A DNA stretch of 64,000 nt from Streptomyces lasiicapitis (GCF_014646335.1 NZ_BMNG01000006.1:160607-224606), one strand, 5' to 3'; counted from the stretch's first letter, positions 54,201 through 62,401 are shown. The notes: generated by a model from the letters alone, not told the origin. Made by a program: numbers and translations.

Positions 54201-55909
54201 CCGGTGACCCGCGAGAACCCGGACTCCTCCAGGGTGCGCTTGACGGTCGCCGTCGGGACGTAGCCGATCTGGTCGGGGTCCAGGTCATTGCGTACGACGA
54301 CGTAGTACATGCCCGCACGCGTCAAGTAGTCGCGCAGGCCCGGGACTTCGCCGCCGGTCATCAGGGCGTTCTCGACGGCGTCCATGGCGCGCCGGTTGCC
54401 CTTGGTGCCGAACGGCACGTAGTCGCGCTGCGCCCAGCGGGAGTCGGCGAGCACGTCGAGGGGCTGGTCGATGGGCGAGCCCCAGGTGTAGACGCCGTGC
54501 GCGGTCGCGGGCACGACCAGGGCGCGCGAGTCGGGGGAGTACTTGTCGAGCCAGTCGGCCGTCGCGTCCCAGTAGTCGGGGAGCTTGTTGAACGAACCGG
54601 GCTGCAGGATCGAGCCGTTGAGATACGGCCACGCGAGCCCCGGAAGCACCAGGGCGGCCGCCACAAGGGGCGCGTACCGCCGCCCCCGCACCGGCCGCGC
54701 CCCGCGCGCCCGCGCCGCCATGCCCACGAGATGCGCGAGGCCGAAGGCGAGGGCGAGGGCGAGCCCGGTCTGGAACTTGTAGATGTTGCGGAACGGCACG
54801 AGCCCGCCGTTCAGCCAGTCCTGCACGGTGCCGTGGAAGGGCCCGCCGAACGCGCCGCCGTACCCGGCCAGGGTGACCAGGGCGACGGAGACGACGGTGA
54901 GCACCAGCCAGCGCCGCTCCGGCAGATCGCGCCGGGCGAGCCCGGCGAGGCCGAGGGCGGCGGCGAGCGCCGAGCACACGATGGGGACCACGGCCGTCGC
55001 GACGGTCCAGCCGGCGGGCAGCCAGGCCTCGCCGAAGTGGAGGTACGCCACCCAGTTACCGGCGCCGCGCAGTGTCTCGGTGGCCGACATCGTGCCCGTC
55101 GTGGTGGCCGAGTTCTCCACGTACGGAAGGAAGTTCTCGCCGTAGAAGCCGAGCAGCAGCAGGGGCACCACCCACCAGGCGGTGGCCAGGACGACGCCCG
55201 GCACCCACCAGGTGATCAGCTTGCGCTTGCGCGGGCCGTTCGGCCGCGAAAGGAGATAGAGGGCCACGGGCAGCAGCGACGCCAGCGTCGACGCCGCGTT
55301 CACGCCGCCCATGAACGGGATGAACAGGGCGGAGCGGAACGCCGCGATCCGCGCGGTCACACGGGCGTTGGTGAGCGGGATGAGCACCCACGGCAGGAAC
55401 GCGCCGGGCAGCGCCGCCGCCGACGTCGAGCCGACCACGACGGTGAACGTCGGCCACAGCGCGTACACCACCGCGCCGAGAAGGCGTGAGCCGTGACTGC
55501 CGATGTTCAGCCGCTCCGCGAGCCGCAGCGCGCCCCAGAAGGCGACGGCGACGATCAGCGACATCCACAGCCGCTCGGCCAGCCACACCGGCAGCTGCAC
55601 CAGGTCGGCCAGGGCGTAGAACGGCAGCATCGGGAAGGCGTAGCCGATGTACTGGTCCTGGATGCCGCCGAAGCCGCCCCGGTCGTGCCAGAGCTGGCCG
55701 AGGTCGGACAGGAACTGCCAGGGGTCGACGGCGACACCGAGCTTGGTGTCGAACGTCATCCGCCCCGGCTGCACGGCCAGGAAGCACACGAGCACCACGG
55801 CCCAGAACCCGGCGAGCCAGCGCCGTGAGCGCGGCCCGCGCCCGGGTTCGGGCGCGGGCGCCGTCGGCTTCAGGGCCGCCGGGGGTGGGGACTGGACCGT
55901 GGTGGTCAT
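51125..55909 (-). CDS. AftD-like DUF3367 membrane glycosyltransferase with collagen-like tail
   Basis: 1594 aa, ATG 55909 in an ATGA overlap with the methyltransferase stop. GT-C architecture: about eleven N-terminal membrane helices, with an acidic first loop (PGRMTFDTKLGVAVDPWQFL), then a very large outer region. That region includes two discoidin/CBM-like segments (FDGNPDTAWTEGNPGSPDGEWIKAEF and LTDGDLTTAWIAGDRPVIHLRW), two to three more helices near 1250-1370, and a cytoplasmic tail. Mycobacterial AftD is an arabinofuranosyltransferase of similar size. Streptomycetes lack arabinogalactan, so another lipid-linked furanose donor and acceptor are expected. Tail residues about 1391-1435 are Gly-X-Y repeats (GPGGPGGPAGPAG), and the last 45 residues are the first unit of the 134-bp tandem repeat. 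Confidence 0.85.
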   Translation of the reverse strand: MTTTVQSPPPAALKPTAPAPEPGRGPRSRRWLAGFWAVVLVCFLAVQPGRMTFDTKLGVAVDPWQFLSDLGQLWHDRGGFGGIQDQYIGYAFPMLPFYALADLVQLPVWLAERLWMSLIVAVAFWGALRLAERLNIGSHGSRLLGAVVYALWPTFTVVVGSTSAAALPGAFLPWVLIPLTNARVTARIAAFRSALFIPFMGGVNAASTLASLLPVALYLLSRPNGPRKRKLITWWVPGVVLATAWWVVPLLLLGFYGENFLPYVENSATTTGTMSATETLRGAGNWVAYLHFGEAWLPAGWTVATAVVPIVCSALAAALGLAGLARRDLPERRWLVLTVVSVALVTLAGYGGAFGGPFHGTVQDWLNGGLVPFRNIYKFQTGLALALAFGLAHLVGMAARARGARPVRGRRYAPLVAAALVLPGLAWPYLNGSILQPGSFNKLPDYWDATADWLDKYSPDSRALVVPATAHGVYTWGSPIDQPLDVLADSRWAQRDYVPFGTKGNRRAMDAVENALMTGGEVPGLRDYLTRAGMYYVVVRNDLDPDQIGYVPTATVKRTLEESGFSRVTGFGPQETGGRIADDTPVQVEGLYPRQRAVEIYAPGKDAARPGQAGLKPVSNTAVVSGGPEALLPLSADPDMKDRPAVLTGDNHPGLGSPPGLQAVGDGLRRADTRFGLVNTNTSYTYTKDEKNAPDALQDGGEKPRQILPTKGVEHQTTAELRGAKSVTASSYGNWLFHLPQYDPVNAFDGNPDTAWTEGNPGSPDGEWIKAEFTKKTAVPSSFKVTPLPQQGVRSAPTKVRVETEQGSATTYLQANGTTQRVKAKAGDTSWVKLTIEDAQVATKGLTGAGFAEISIPKVQITKLLKMPSDTVGREGDDAEADATTYSMHRSADQSGLSPVTAEAGLHRKFTTTADGDYKVKASAVATPGSALDELLYKVAPDQRQQIIASADSTSGMGNGLSARNLTDGDLTTAWIAGDRPVIHLRWPGKVPVGEIVLPPAGGLSSRPEKIEISSPDGAATAGVDENGNARFTPITTDRLDITITKTAPLTLHNPVADEKLQLPVGLTEAYVPALDAYRTKQPSPSRTFELACGEGPAVSVDGKLYSSSAKGTVRDLVDRRPVELTLCDDGKKQRSVELAAGKHRVEAGDGGPLAVTDVSLTRGTPGAIESTSRELKIDDWLGDRREVTVGDGAASYLTTYENVNDGWKATLDGKELRSVRLDGWQQGWLVPAGEGGKLKLVYEPSTAYEAGLIGGGVGVLALVALVFVRRREPNPDGPDLAPPAPGLVLGTIALTLIGVVVAGWFALLVPALALLAWRRHTLLVPVAFLAMAGAGIAAATGAGEAVAADEGAFGHAAQVLAFIGLFAALVSVRGPGDGGAGVAAGVGAGGLAGAAGGQTGPGGPGGPAGPAGAGGPGGPSGPDGPGGPAGPGGPGGTPPVPPQPTGSPDATTMPLGPDRDLGAPTGAPPLPHRRRGDEGSGAEHASGPGEGPDPASGQAPASGRDFGWGGAGQPPSGAPADPGAPDTDPTQQLPPYEAGPTLSARGPDPLRKDDPAPVEDSVPGEGTTTDEGTGPGRGTRSGEDPRTGEGNAP

Positions 55910-56625
55910 GGACACCGCCTGAGGATGAGGAGGAGGTTCCAGGTGGCGACTTCGCGCACGCCCGGTACCTTCGCCACCGTTTCGGCCCAGAACGGCCAGT
56001 ACCGGGAGCGGGCCGAGACGACCTGGACGTCGTCGCGGGCCCGCACCTGTCTGAGCGTGGGTCCGACGTGGTGCGCGAAGAGGTTCTCGCCGAGCTTGTG
56101 CTTGGCGGGTCTGCCAGTGCGGCGCTCGTAGCGGGCGCGGGCCCGCTCGGCGCCGAAGTAGTGCAGGGGCGCCCACTCGTGGCCGCCCCAGGGGGAGTAC
56201 CAGTTGGTGAACGCCACGTAGATCAGTCCGCCGGGGCGGGTGACGCGCACCATCTCGCTGAGGAAGGTCTGCGGGTCGTCGACGTGCTCCAGGACGTTCG
56301 AGGAGAACGTGACGTCGGCGACGCCGTCACCGAGCGGCAGCAGATAGCCGTCGGCGACCACGGAGCCCTCGGGGGGCTTCGCGCCGAGTTCGGCCGGGTC
56401 GGGCTCGAAGAGGAAGGCCTGCGCGCCGCGCCTGCGGAACTCCTCGGTGAAGTAGCCACCGCCGCCGCCGACGTCGACGACCACCCGGTCCTTGACCGGA
56501 ATGTGCCGTTCGACCTGGTCGGCGGCGTCCCTGGCGAGCAGCGCGTAGCACCGCTCGGGCTCCTGCTGCTCCCGCAGGAAGGCCCGGAACAGGGATATGG
56601 AGCGGCGCAGCGACGGGTCCTTCAC
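55906..56625 (-). CDS. SAM-dependent methyltransferase
   Basis: 239 aa, GTG 56625 in a GTGA overlap with the glycosyltransferase stop. Motif I VVVDVGGGGGYFTEEFRRRG, FLFEPDPAELG, motif II VTFSSNVLEHVDDPQTFLSEM, post-II TRPGGLIYVAFTNWYSPWGGHEW. The sequence around HEWAPLHYFG resembles methyltransferases often found beside DUF3367 proteins. Second gene of the operon. Confidence 0.88.
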   Translation of the reverse strand: MKDPSLRRSISLFRAFLREQQEPERCYALLARDAADQVERHIPVKDRVVVDVGGGGGYFTEEFRRRGAQAFLFEPDPAELGAKPPEGSVVADGYLLPLGDGVADVTFSSNVLEHVDDPQTFLSEMVRVTRPGGLIYVAFTNWYSPWGGHEWAPLHYFGAERARARYERRTGRPAKHKLGENLFAHHVGPTLRQVRARDDVQVVSARSRYWPFWAETVAKVPGVREVATWNLLLILRRCP

Positions 56626-57797
56626 ACAGATCCCTTCGCTTTCGCCGGCGGCTCGTAGGCGGCGACGGCCTCCGCGGCCACCGCGCGGAACTGGCGGACG
56701 GTGTTCGTCCAGCGGAACTGCGCGGCGCGTTCCGCCGCGGCCTTGCCGAAGGACCGGCGCCGCTCGGCACTGAGCGCGAGCGTGCACCAGGCGGCGGCGA
56801 ACGCGCTCTCGCCGCCCGCGAGCAGCCCGGTCACGCCGTCCTCGATCGAGTCGCGTACGCCGGGTACGTCGAAGCCGATCGCGGGCGTCGCGCGCACCGC
56901 GGCCTCGGTGACGACCAGGCCCCAGCCCTCGACGGCCGACGGGTGCAGGAGCATCCACGCCTCGCAGAGCAGCCGGTGCTTCTCGGCCTCCGACACATGG
57001 CCGGTGAACTGCACGCCGGGGCCCGCGAGGCGTTCGAGACGCTCCCGCTCGGGCCCGTCGCCGACGATCACCAGACGGCCGCCGGTGACCGGGCGGACCC
57101 GCTCCCACAGCCGCAGCAGCAGATCGACGCGCTTGTACTCGACGAGCCGGCCCATGGCCAGGAACAGCGGTTCGTCGGACCGCTCGTGGAGCGGTCCCGG
57201 CTCCTCGACGCCGTTGTGCACGACGCGGATCCGGTCACGCTCGACACCGAGGTCCACCAGGGCCTTCTCCGTCGACGGCGAGACCGCCACCAGGAGATTG
57301 CCGCGCTGGGCGCCCGAGAGCGCCCAGTGCTCGAGGCGCCGCCCGAGGCGCGCGGCCGGGGCGAGCGCGCCTTGAAAGCGCATCGACCACAGCTCGGTGT
57401 GGACGTGGTTGACCAGGCACAGCGTGGGGCCGCGGTGCCAGAGCGGGGCGAGGTAGGGCATGCCGTTGCACACCTCGACCAGCAGGTCGCAGTCGCCGAT
57501 CTGGCGCGTGAACGCCGAGCGGGCGCGCAGGTAGTGGCCGAGGTCGCCGCCCGCGGACACCACGCGGTAGTCGCGGTACGCGGCCGGGCCGCCGCAGAGC
57601 AGCGTCACCTGGTGGCCGTGGCCTGTCAGTCCGTCGGCCAGGCGGTCGACGAGGAGTTCGGAACCGCCCGCGGCCGGGTTGGCCAGGTCGCGGCGGGCGA
57701 GGAATGCGATCCGGCGCGGCTGCGGGGGGAGCGCCGGAAGGAGCCGCGCGGGCCGCGGAGCGACCGGGCGCAGCGACGACGGCACGTGCTGGGGCAT
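56622..57797 (-). CDS. GT4-family glycosyltransferase
   Basis: 391 aa, ATG 57797 (GGAG upstream). GT-B fold: N-terminal RRIAFLARRDLANPAAGGSELLVDRLADGLTGHGHQVTLLC with the acceptor-side GGSE, C-terminal donor half FLAMGRLVEYKRVDLLLRLWERV, LVIVGDGPERERLERL and HPSAVEGWGLVVTEAAVRATPAIGFDVPGVRDSI, the EX7E motif of GT4 enzymes. Retaining mechanism expected. Probably starts the operon and makes an early sugar-lipid intermediate for the AftD-like enzyme. Confidence 0.9.
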   Translation of the reverse strand: MPQHVPSSLRPVAPRPARLLPALPPQPRRIAFLARRDLANPAAGGSELLVDRLADGLTGHGHQVTLLCGGPAAYRDYRVVSAGGDLGHYLRARSAFTRQIGDCDLLVEVCNGMPYLAPLWHRGPTLCLVNHVHTELWSMRFQGALAPAARLGRRLEHWALSGAQRGNLLVAVSPSTEKALVDLGVERDRIRVVHNGVEEPGPLHERSDEPLFLAMGRLVEYKRVDLLLRLWERVRPVTGGRLVIVGDGPERERLERLAGPGVQFTGHVSEAEKHRLLCEAWMLLHPSAVEGWGLVVTEAAVRATPAIGFDVPGVRDSIEDGVTGLLAGGESAFAAAWCTLALSAERRRSFGKAAAERAAQFRWTNTVRQFRAVAAEAVAAYEPPAKAKGSV

Positions 57798-58133
57798 CGG
57801 TGCTCCAACTCGTCTCGGGGTGCGGAACTGTGGGGGCTTACAGGTGGCTCCCGGGGTGGGGCCCGGTCGTGCGGGTGGTTCCGTTCGCTCTGGCCGTTCT
57901 GCGGCGCTGGGTCTCGCGGGGGTTTCCGCGGGTGGTGCGGGGCGGGGCGGGGACGGTGCGCGCGGGGTGGAACTCGGGGGACTGCGGGGGACTGCGGGGG
58001 TCGGGCTGCGCGACCGTTGTGCTGGGACTGTGCGGGGACTGTGTCTTGGTTGAGTGGATAGTTTTCGCCGCAAGGAACGGCGCGGCTACTCACCGGGGTG
58101 ACAATTTCGGCCCTTCTTAGACCTGACGTCTCA
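57798..58133. other. Intergenic region upstream of the envelope operon
   Basis: 336 bases between the DUF3068 gene and the glycosyltransferase gene, both leftward. It should carry the operon promoter. Near 57965-58045 there are direct repeats of GGGGGACTGCG and GGGACTGTG words. An AT-richer stretch (ATAGTTTTCGCCG, about 58055) is the best place for a promoter, but no clean -35/-10 pair was found. Confidence 0.5.
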
Positions 58134-59168
58134 TCACATCGTGGTGGGTTGCAGGGAATTTGGGGACGTTTCGGAATGTGGACCGTTCGAATCCGGTCCT
58201 TCACCGTCCCTTCGCGCCCCGTTCGACCCCGATTCCCGGCCACGTACGACGAGGGCGCCGCCGAGCAGCGCGAGGGCGCCGCCGAGCACCACGGAGACCA
58301 GCGGGAGCGTCTCGCCCACCAGCTTCAGGCGCGAGCTGTCGTCGTCGGCCAGCTTCACCTGGGACTTCTGGGTCTTCTCGGTGAACCCGATGCGCTTGCT
58401 GTCGAGCAGTACCGTGACGTCCTTCTTGCCCCCGGGTGCCCGCAATGTCTTGCGAGGGCCGATCGCGGCGTAGATGATCCGGCCCGTGCGCTGGTCGGCG
58501 ACCAGCTCGACGCCGTGGTTGGCGTACCACTCCTCGGCCATGACCTGGCTGCGCTTGGGCAGGCCGACCATGCGTCCCGGCACCTGCCGGGTGCCGGTCT
58601 TGGCGGCCTTCACGGTGCCGGTGAAGCGGAGGCCCTCGTACCCCTGGATCTTCTTCTTGCCGCGGTAGGCCAGCGGCACGGTGTCGCCGAGGGTGGGGTC
58701 CCACCACAGGTAGGTGCGCTTCTCGACGTCGAAGGGGAACTTCAGATACACCTCGCCCTCGAAATAGGGCTTTTCGCCGCAGCAGTGCACGGGCTTGTTG
58801 GTCTTGCGGTCGGTCACCCAGCGTTCGAGCGTCCACTGCAGAGAGTCATGCGGATCGGCCGCGGGCAGCGACTTGTCGGGGTCGATGGAGGTCGATACGT
58901 CCCAGACGGCCCGACCTGACTTCTCGCTGTCGGCGACGTCGCCGCGCACCTGCCGGGTGATGGTCAGGCGCTGTTTCTTGACGGTCTTGATCTTCTGGGT
59001 GTCGAAATAGCTGCCTGTGCCACGGAAGACGGTGATCTGGTCGATGTCGGTCGGCGTGCGCTTGGCGCGCGGCTCGACGTACCAGGCCAGCAGTGGTGCC
59101 AGGACAAGCAGAAAGGCGCCCAGGCCGAGCAGGACCAGGGACAAGGGCGATGCTTTGCGGCGCGTCAT
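58134..59168 (-). CDS. DUF3068 (PorA-family) membrane protein
   Basis: 344 aa, ATG 59168. N-terminal helix SLVLLGLGAFLLVLAPLLAWYV, outer beta-rich domain of about 250 residues (DQITVFRGTGSYFDTQ, CCGEKPYFEGEVYLKFPFDVEKRTYLWWDPTLGD, EEWYANHGVELVADQRTGRIIYAAIGP), then a second helix (LVSVVLGGALALLGGALVV) and a short charged tail. This is the DUF3068 pattern; function unknown, with envelope location expected. Often near glycan genes, as here. Confidence 0.87.
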   Translation of the reverse strand: MTRRKASPLSLVLLGLGAFLLVLAPLLAWYVEPRAKRTPTDIDQITVFRGTGSYFDTQKIKTVKKQRLTITRQVRGDVADSEKSGRAVWDVSTSIDPDKSLPAADPHDSLQWTLERWVTDRKTNKPVHCCGEKPYFEGEVYLKFPFDVEKRTYLWWDPTLGDTVPLAYRGKKKIQGYEGLRFTGTVKAAKTGTRQVPGRMVGLPKRSQVMAEEWYANHGVELVADQRTGRIIYAAIGPRKTLRAPGGKKDVTVLLDSKRIGFTEKTQKSQVKLADDDSSRLKLVGETLPLVSVVLGGALALLGGALVVRGRESGSNGARRDGEGPDSNGPHSETSPNSLQPTTM

Positions 59169-59343
59169 CCGGCGCTCCTGCCATGAGGACGTAACGGGGG
59201 ACGATCGGTCAACTGTGGTGGATTGCCCACGAGTTGGGGACTGCTGCGGTGCTGTTGCCGCCGGAATGTCCGAAATGATGCGGCGCTGTTTCCACGGAGT
59301 TACTGACCCGTATGGGTCGCGAACGCTAGGCGGACCCTTGACG

Positions 59344-59368
59344 CAGTGTCAATGCGTTGTTGACACTG
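59344..59368. promoter_or_regulatory. Perfect inverted repeat in a divergent promoter region
   Basis: CAGTGTCAA (59344-59352), 7-nt spacer, TTGACACTG (59360-59368). The right arm contains TTGACA and another TTGACG begins at 59338, so the repeat overlaps possible -35 boxes. It lies between the leftward DUF3068 gene and the rightward small-ORF/PucR pair, a likely site for the PucR-type regulator or another dimeric protein. Confidence 0.55.
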
Positions 59369-59421
59369 GGCACCTGCGGGGCGGGGTAGGGGACGACCTC
59401 CAGCAGAGAGGCTGACCCTGT

Positions 59422-59574
59422 ATGCACCGAATGTTTGCCGCCACGCTGACCGTCGTGGCCGCCGCGGCTCTCGCCGTGGGCGCCGCGCTCGGCATCGTCG
59501 CGCTCCTGAACGCCACGCCCGACCAGCCGAACCGGCCGCTCGTGCACTACGAGACACCCGAGCGGGACCAGTGA
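59422..59574 (+). CDS. Small single-span membrane protein
   Basis: 50 aa, ATG 59422 with GAGAGG about 10 nt before; stop TGA 59572-59574 overlaps the next start as GTGA. The sequence is a single strong helix (MFAATLTVVAAAALAVGAALGIVALL) followed by a polar tail NATPDQPNRPLVHYETPERDQ. GC-rich third positions support coding. Coupling to the PucR-type regulator suggests joint expression. Function unknown; the tail would face the outside if the N-terminus is inside. Confidence 0.75.
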   Translation: MHRMFAATLTVVAAAALAVGAALGIVALLNATPDQPNRPLVHYETPERDQ

Positions 59575-60902
59575 CCGACGTGGCCGCCGCCCCGAGAAGC
59601 GTGTCCGAAAGTGCCCCCGAGTCCGTTGACGCCGAGGGCGTCGTCGAGGGCGCCCCCGGGAGTTCCGGCTCCGAGTCGTCGCGCTCCGCCTGGCGGGACG
59701 TGCCGCCGCTCCAGGTGCGCCGGTTCGCCGCGCTCGCCCTGGAGGAGGTCCCGGTGCTCGCGCAGGACATCCTGCGAGAGATACGCGCCGAATATCCCGG
59801 TCTGCCCGTCGTCCTCGACGACTCCGGCGAGCCCATGGCGCTCGTCGGCATCCGCCGCGCCCTGGAGGGCTTCGTCCAGCAGCTCGCCACCCGCGAGGGC
59901 AGGCCGCGCTACCACCCGGAGGTCTTCCAGGAATTCGGCCGGGGTGAGGGCCTGCACGGCCGCAGCCTCGACTCGCTCCAGGCCATCTACCGCCTCGGCG
60001 TCCGCCTCGCCTGGCGCCGCCTCGCCGAGATCGGCCAGCAGACCGAGATCCCGCCGCCCGCCATGTACGAGCTCGCCGAGTCCGGCTTCGAGTACCTCGA
60101 CGGCCTGGTCGACCAGTCGGTACGCGGCTACGCGGAGGCGGCAGCGCGGCAGGCCGGCGAACGTCTGCGCCTGCAACGCAAACTCATGGAGCTGCTGCTG
60201 TCCGAGCGACGCCCCGACACCTCCGCCGCCTCCGCGCTCGGCGCCGAGAACGGCCTGGACGAGCGGGCCGCCCGCGTCGGCTGGCAACTTCCCGAACGCG
60301 TCGCGGTGGGCGTGCTCCTGCGCCCCGCCCGCGAGGCCGTCGCGCCCGCCGTCGGCGAGGGCGTGCTGCTCGACATGGAGGCCGAGCAGCCCCGCATGGT
60401 CGTGCCCGACCCGGACGCCGCGGGCCGCCCCGAACTCCTGCGCCGCGCCATGACCGGCTGGTCGGGCGCCATCGGCCCGCCGGTGCCGCTGGCCGACGCC
60501 GCCAAGTCGCTGCGCTGGGCCGAGGCCGCGGTCGGCCTCATGGAGCGCGGACTGCTGCCCGCCGGCGAGGTCCTGTACTGCACCGAGCACACCGAGGCCC
60601 TCGTCCTGCTCCAGCCCGAGGAACTCATCGAGGACCTCTCCCGCCGCTGCCTGGCGCCCCTGGACCACTGCGGCCCGGCACACGGCCGCCGCCTCGCCCA
60701 GACCCTGCTCGCCTGGCTGGAGACCCGCGGCGGCGCCCCCGAGGTCGCCGCCCGGCTTGGTGTGCACCCGCAAACGGTGCGCTATCGCCTGCGTCAGATC
60801 AGGGAGCTGTGGGGCGACGAGGTGGACGACCCCGACCGCCGCTTCGAGCTGGAACTGGTGCTGCGCGCCCGCAGGCTGCGGGGCGAACTGGGCCGGACGT
60901 GA
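59571..60902 (+). CDS. PucR-family transcriptional regulator
   Basis: 443 aa, GTG 59571 overlapping the small membrane-protein stop. A 40-residue Ser/Glu N-terminus is followed by helical domains (PPLQVRRFAALALEEVPVLAQDILREI; LDSLQAIYRLGVRLAWRRLAEIG; GYAEAAARQAGERLRLQRKLMELLLSERR) and a C-terminal PucR HTH: LLAWLETRGGAPEVAARLGVHPQTVRYRLRQIRELWGDEV. Regulators of this type control catabolic or morphogenetic genes. The inverted repeat at 59344-59368 is a candidate binding site. Confidence 0.88.
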   Translation: MTDVAAAPRSVSESAPESVDAEGVVEGAPGSSGSESSRSAWRDVPPLQVRRFAALALEEVPVLAQDILREIRAEYPGLPVVLDDSGEPMALVGIRRALEGFVQQLATREGRPRYHPEVFQEFGRGEGLHGRSLDSLQAIYRLGVRLAWRRLAEIGQQTEIPPPAMYELAESGFEYLDGLVDQSVRGYAEAAARQAGERLRLQRKLMELLLSERRPDTSAASALGAENGLDERAARVGWQLPERVAVGVLLRPAREAVAPAVGEGVLLDMEAEQPRMVVPDPDAAGRPELLRRAMTGWSGAIGPPVPLADAAKSLRWAEAAVGLMERGLLPAGEVLYCTEHTEALVLLQPEELIEDLSRRCLAPLDHCGPAHGRRLAQTLLAWLETRGGAPEVAARLGVHPQTVRYRLRQIRELWGDEVDDPDRRFELELVLRARRLRGELGRT

Positions 60903-61023
60903 CGAACCGGGAAGGTTCCCCGCCGCCCCGGACGCGATGACACGCCGGACGGTTCGGTTCCGCACACAACATTCACAGCTTCGGCTTCCTCCGTACCGGC
61001 CCGGGACCTAGCCTCCAAGCCTC

Positions 61024-61782
61024 ATGGACTACTGCCACGCGTGCCACAGGCACCTCAACGGCGCCCTCGCCTGCCCGGGGTGCGGCACCCCGGCCGAAGC
61101 CTGTCGTGAGTACGCGGAGGCGCTCTCCGTCCAGGACGAGCCCGAGGACCTCGACGAGGCCGACGACGAACAGGAGCCGCGGAGCAGGGTCCGCGGCCGA
61201 GGCCGCCGCAGGGAACGCAGTCGCAAAGCCGCCCAGCACCGCCGCAGGCGCCGCAAGATCCTTCTGATCACCGCGGGCATCGTCCTCGCAGCGGGCGGAC
61301 TGAGCCTCGCCGAACTCGGCACCGAGTTCGCCTCCGACGACCAGAAGACGGCGTCCGCGCCGGACCGCGAGGAGTCCTCGGACGACCCGTCGGACGGCTC
61401 GGGGAACGCCGACGGGGCATCGGACGCGGCGGGCGCGTCCGCGGAGCCGGTGTCGTCGTCCAAGTCGCCGTCGGCATCGGAGTCCGCAGCGGACAAGGAC
61501 AAGAAAAAGAAGGACAAGGGCGACCGGGACGACGGCAAGGACGAGTCGAGCCCCGACGACGAGGACCGGCAGAGCGGCGGCGCCACCGAGGGGGCGACCG
61601 GCTCCGGCGGCACCTCCGGCGGCCCCGACCCCGAGCCCACCTCCGGCACCCCCACCACCAGCCGCCCGCAGGACCCGGACCCCGACCCGGACCCCTCCAC
61701 CACGAAGCCGCCGAGCGACCCCCAGGAACCGGACCCGAGCCCGTCGGAGACGTGCGACAGGTTCCTGTGGTGGTGCACGTAA
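61024..61782 (+). CDS. SCO2400-family zinc-ribbon membrane protein
   Basis: 252 aa, ATG 61024 very close to a sharply bounded upstream region (no strong ribosome site). N-terminal CxxC zinc ribbon MDYCHACHRHLNGALACPGCG, a basic stretch (RGRGRRRERSRKAAQHRRRRR), a single helix (KILLITAGIVLAAGGLSLAEL, about 79-99), then a long Ser/Asp/Pro/Lys disordered outer region ending CDRFLWWCT, where two Cys could form a disulfide. Streptomyces-specific family of unknown function; the name comes from S. coelicolor. The basic patch next to the helix fixes the ribbon inside. Confidence 0.8.
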   Translation: MDYCHACHRHLNGALACPGCGTPAEACREYAEALSVQDEPEDLDEADDEQEPRSRVRGRGRRRERSRKAAQHRRRRRKILLITAGIVLAAGGLSLAELGTEFASDDQKTASAPDREESSDDPSDGSGNADGASDAAGASAEPVSSSKSPSASESAADKDKKKKDKGDRDDGKDESSPDDEDRQSGGATEGATGSGGTSGGPDPEPTSGTPTTSRPQDPDPDPDPSTTKPPSDPQEPDPSPSETCDRFLWWCT

Positions 61783-61785
61783 GAC

Positions 61786-62253
61786 TCAGGCCCTGGGTGA
61801 CTCCGCGTCCTCGCCGAGCATCCGCCGCAGCAGCCCGCGCAGCGAGACCCGTTCGTCCCGCGACAGCTCGGCCAGCGGCTCACGGGCGAAGTCCAGTGAC
61901 TCCCGCAGGCTGCGCGCGGTGCTGAGCCCCTCCTCGGTCGGCGCCGCCAGCTTCACGCGCCGGTCGGCCGGGTCGGGCCGCCGCTCGACGAGGCCGCGCG
62001 CCTCCAGGCGGTCCACGATGCCGGTGACGTTCGACGGCTCGCACTTCAGCTTCCGCGCGATGCGGCGCATCGGCATGGGCTCGATCGAGAGCAGCCCGAG
62101 CACCCGCGCCTGCGCGCCGGTCAGCGCGTGCTTGCCCGCGGCGACCTCGTACTCCTGGTAGTAGCGCGCCACGACGTCGCCGATGAGCTCGACGACCTCG
62201 AGCGTCAGCGGATCGATGCGGGGGGCGGGCGTGCCGGGCTTCTGGGTGACCAT
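61786..62253 (-). CDS. MarR-family transcriptional regulator
   Basis: 155 aa from ATG 62253; ATG 62271 (161 aa) is also in frame and overlaps the promoter-like TTGACA less well. Winged-helix core KHALTGAQARVLGLLSIEPMPMRRIARKLKCEPSNVTGIVDRLEARGLVERRPDPADRRVKLAAPTEEG. One Cys lies in the recognition-helix lead (KLKCEPSN), not at the N-terminal position used by OhrR peroxide sensors. Divergent from the reductase gene, with operator-like repeats between, so it probably controls that gene. Confidence 0.9.
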   Translation of the reverse strand: MVTQKPGTPAPRIDPLTLEVVELIGDVVARYYQEYEVAAGKHALTGAQARVLGLLSIEPMPMRRIARKLKCEPSNVTGIVDRLEARGLVERRPDPADRRVKLAAPTEEGLSTARSLRESLDFAREPLAELSRDERVSLRGLLRRMLGEDAESPRA

Positions 62254-62275
62254 GCCCACCAGGTTACCCATTTAC

Positions 62276-62321
62276 TTGACAACATGAAATATCGAAGCGC
62301 ATGCTTATTTCAGAACATGAA
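62276..62321. promoter_or_regulatory. Divergent promoter/operator between MarR and reductase genes
   Basis: TTGACA (62276-62281) is a good -35 for the rightward gene. Interleaved with it are a bulged inverted repeat, GAAATATCGAAGC (62286-62298) against GCTTATTTC (62303-62311), and two direct ACATGAA words (62282-62288, 62315-62321). The segment is conspicuously AT-rich. Autoregulation and repression by the MarR protein are expected. Confidence 0.6.
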
Positions 62322-62401
62322 GCATTCCTGACGTGAGCCACGGCGTAGCAGCATCGCTGACCGCATCAGGGTCCGAGGCAAGTCTGAGGAGGACGCCACC
62401 C

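Noticed and set aside
46608..57797. Arabinogalactan biosynthesis cluster as in mycobacteria
   Set aside because: Only the DUF3367/AftD-like protein is shared; no Emb proteins, DprE1/E2 or galactan transferases are present in the window.
61786..62253. OhrR peroxide sensor assignment for the MarR gene near ohr
   Set aside because: The reactive N-terminal Cys of OhrR is missing, and the gene is divergent from the reductase rather than ohr.
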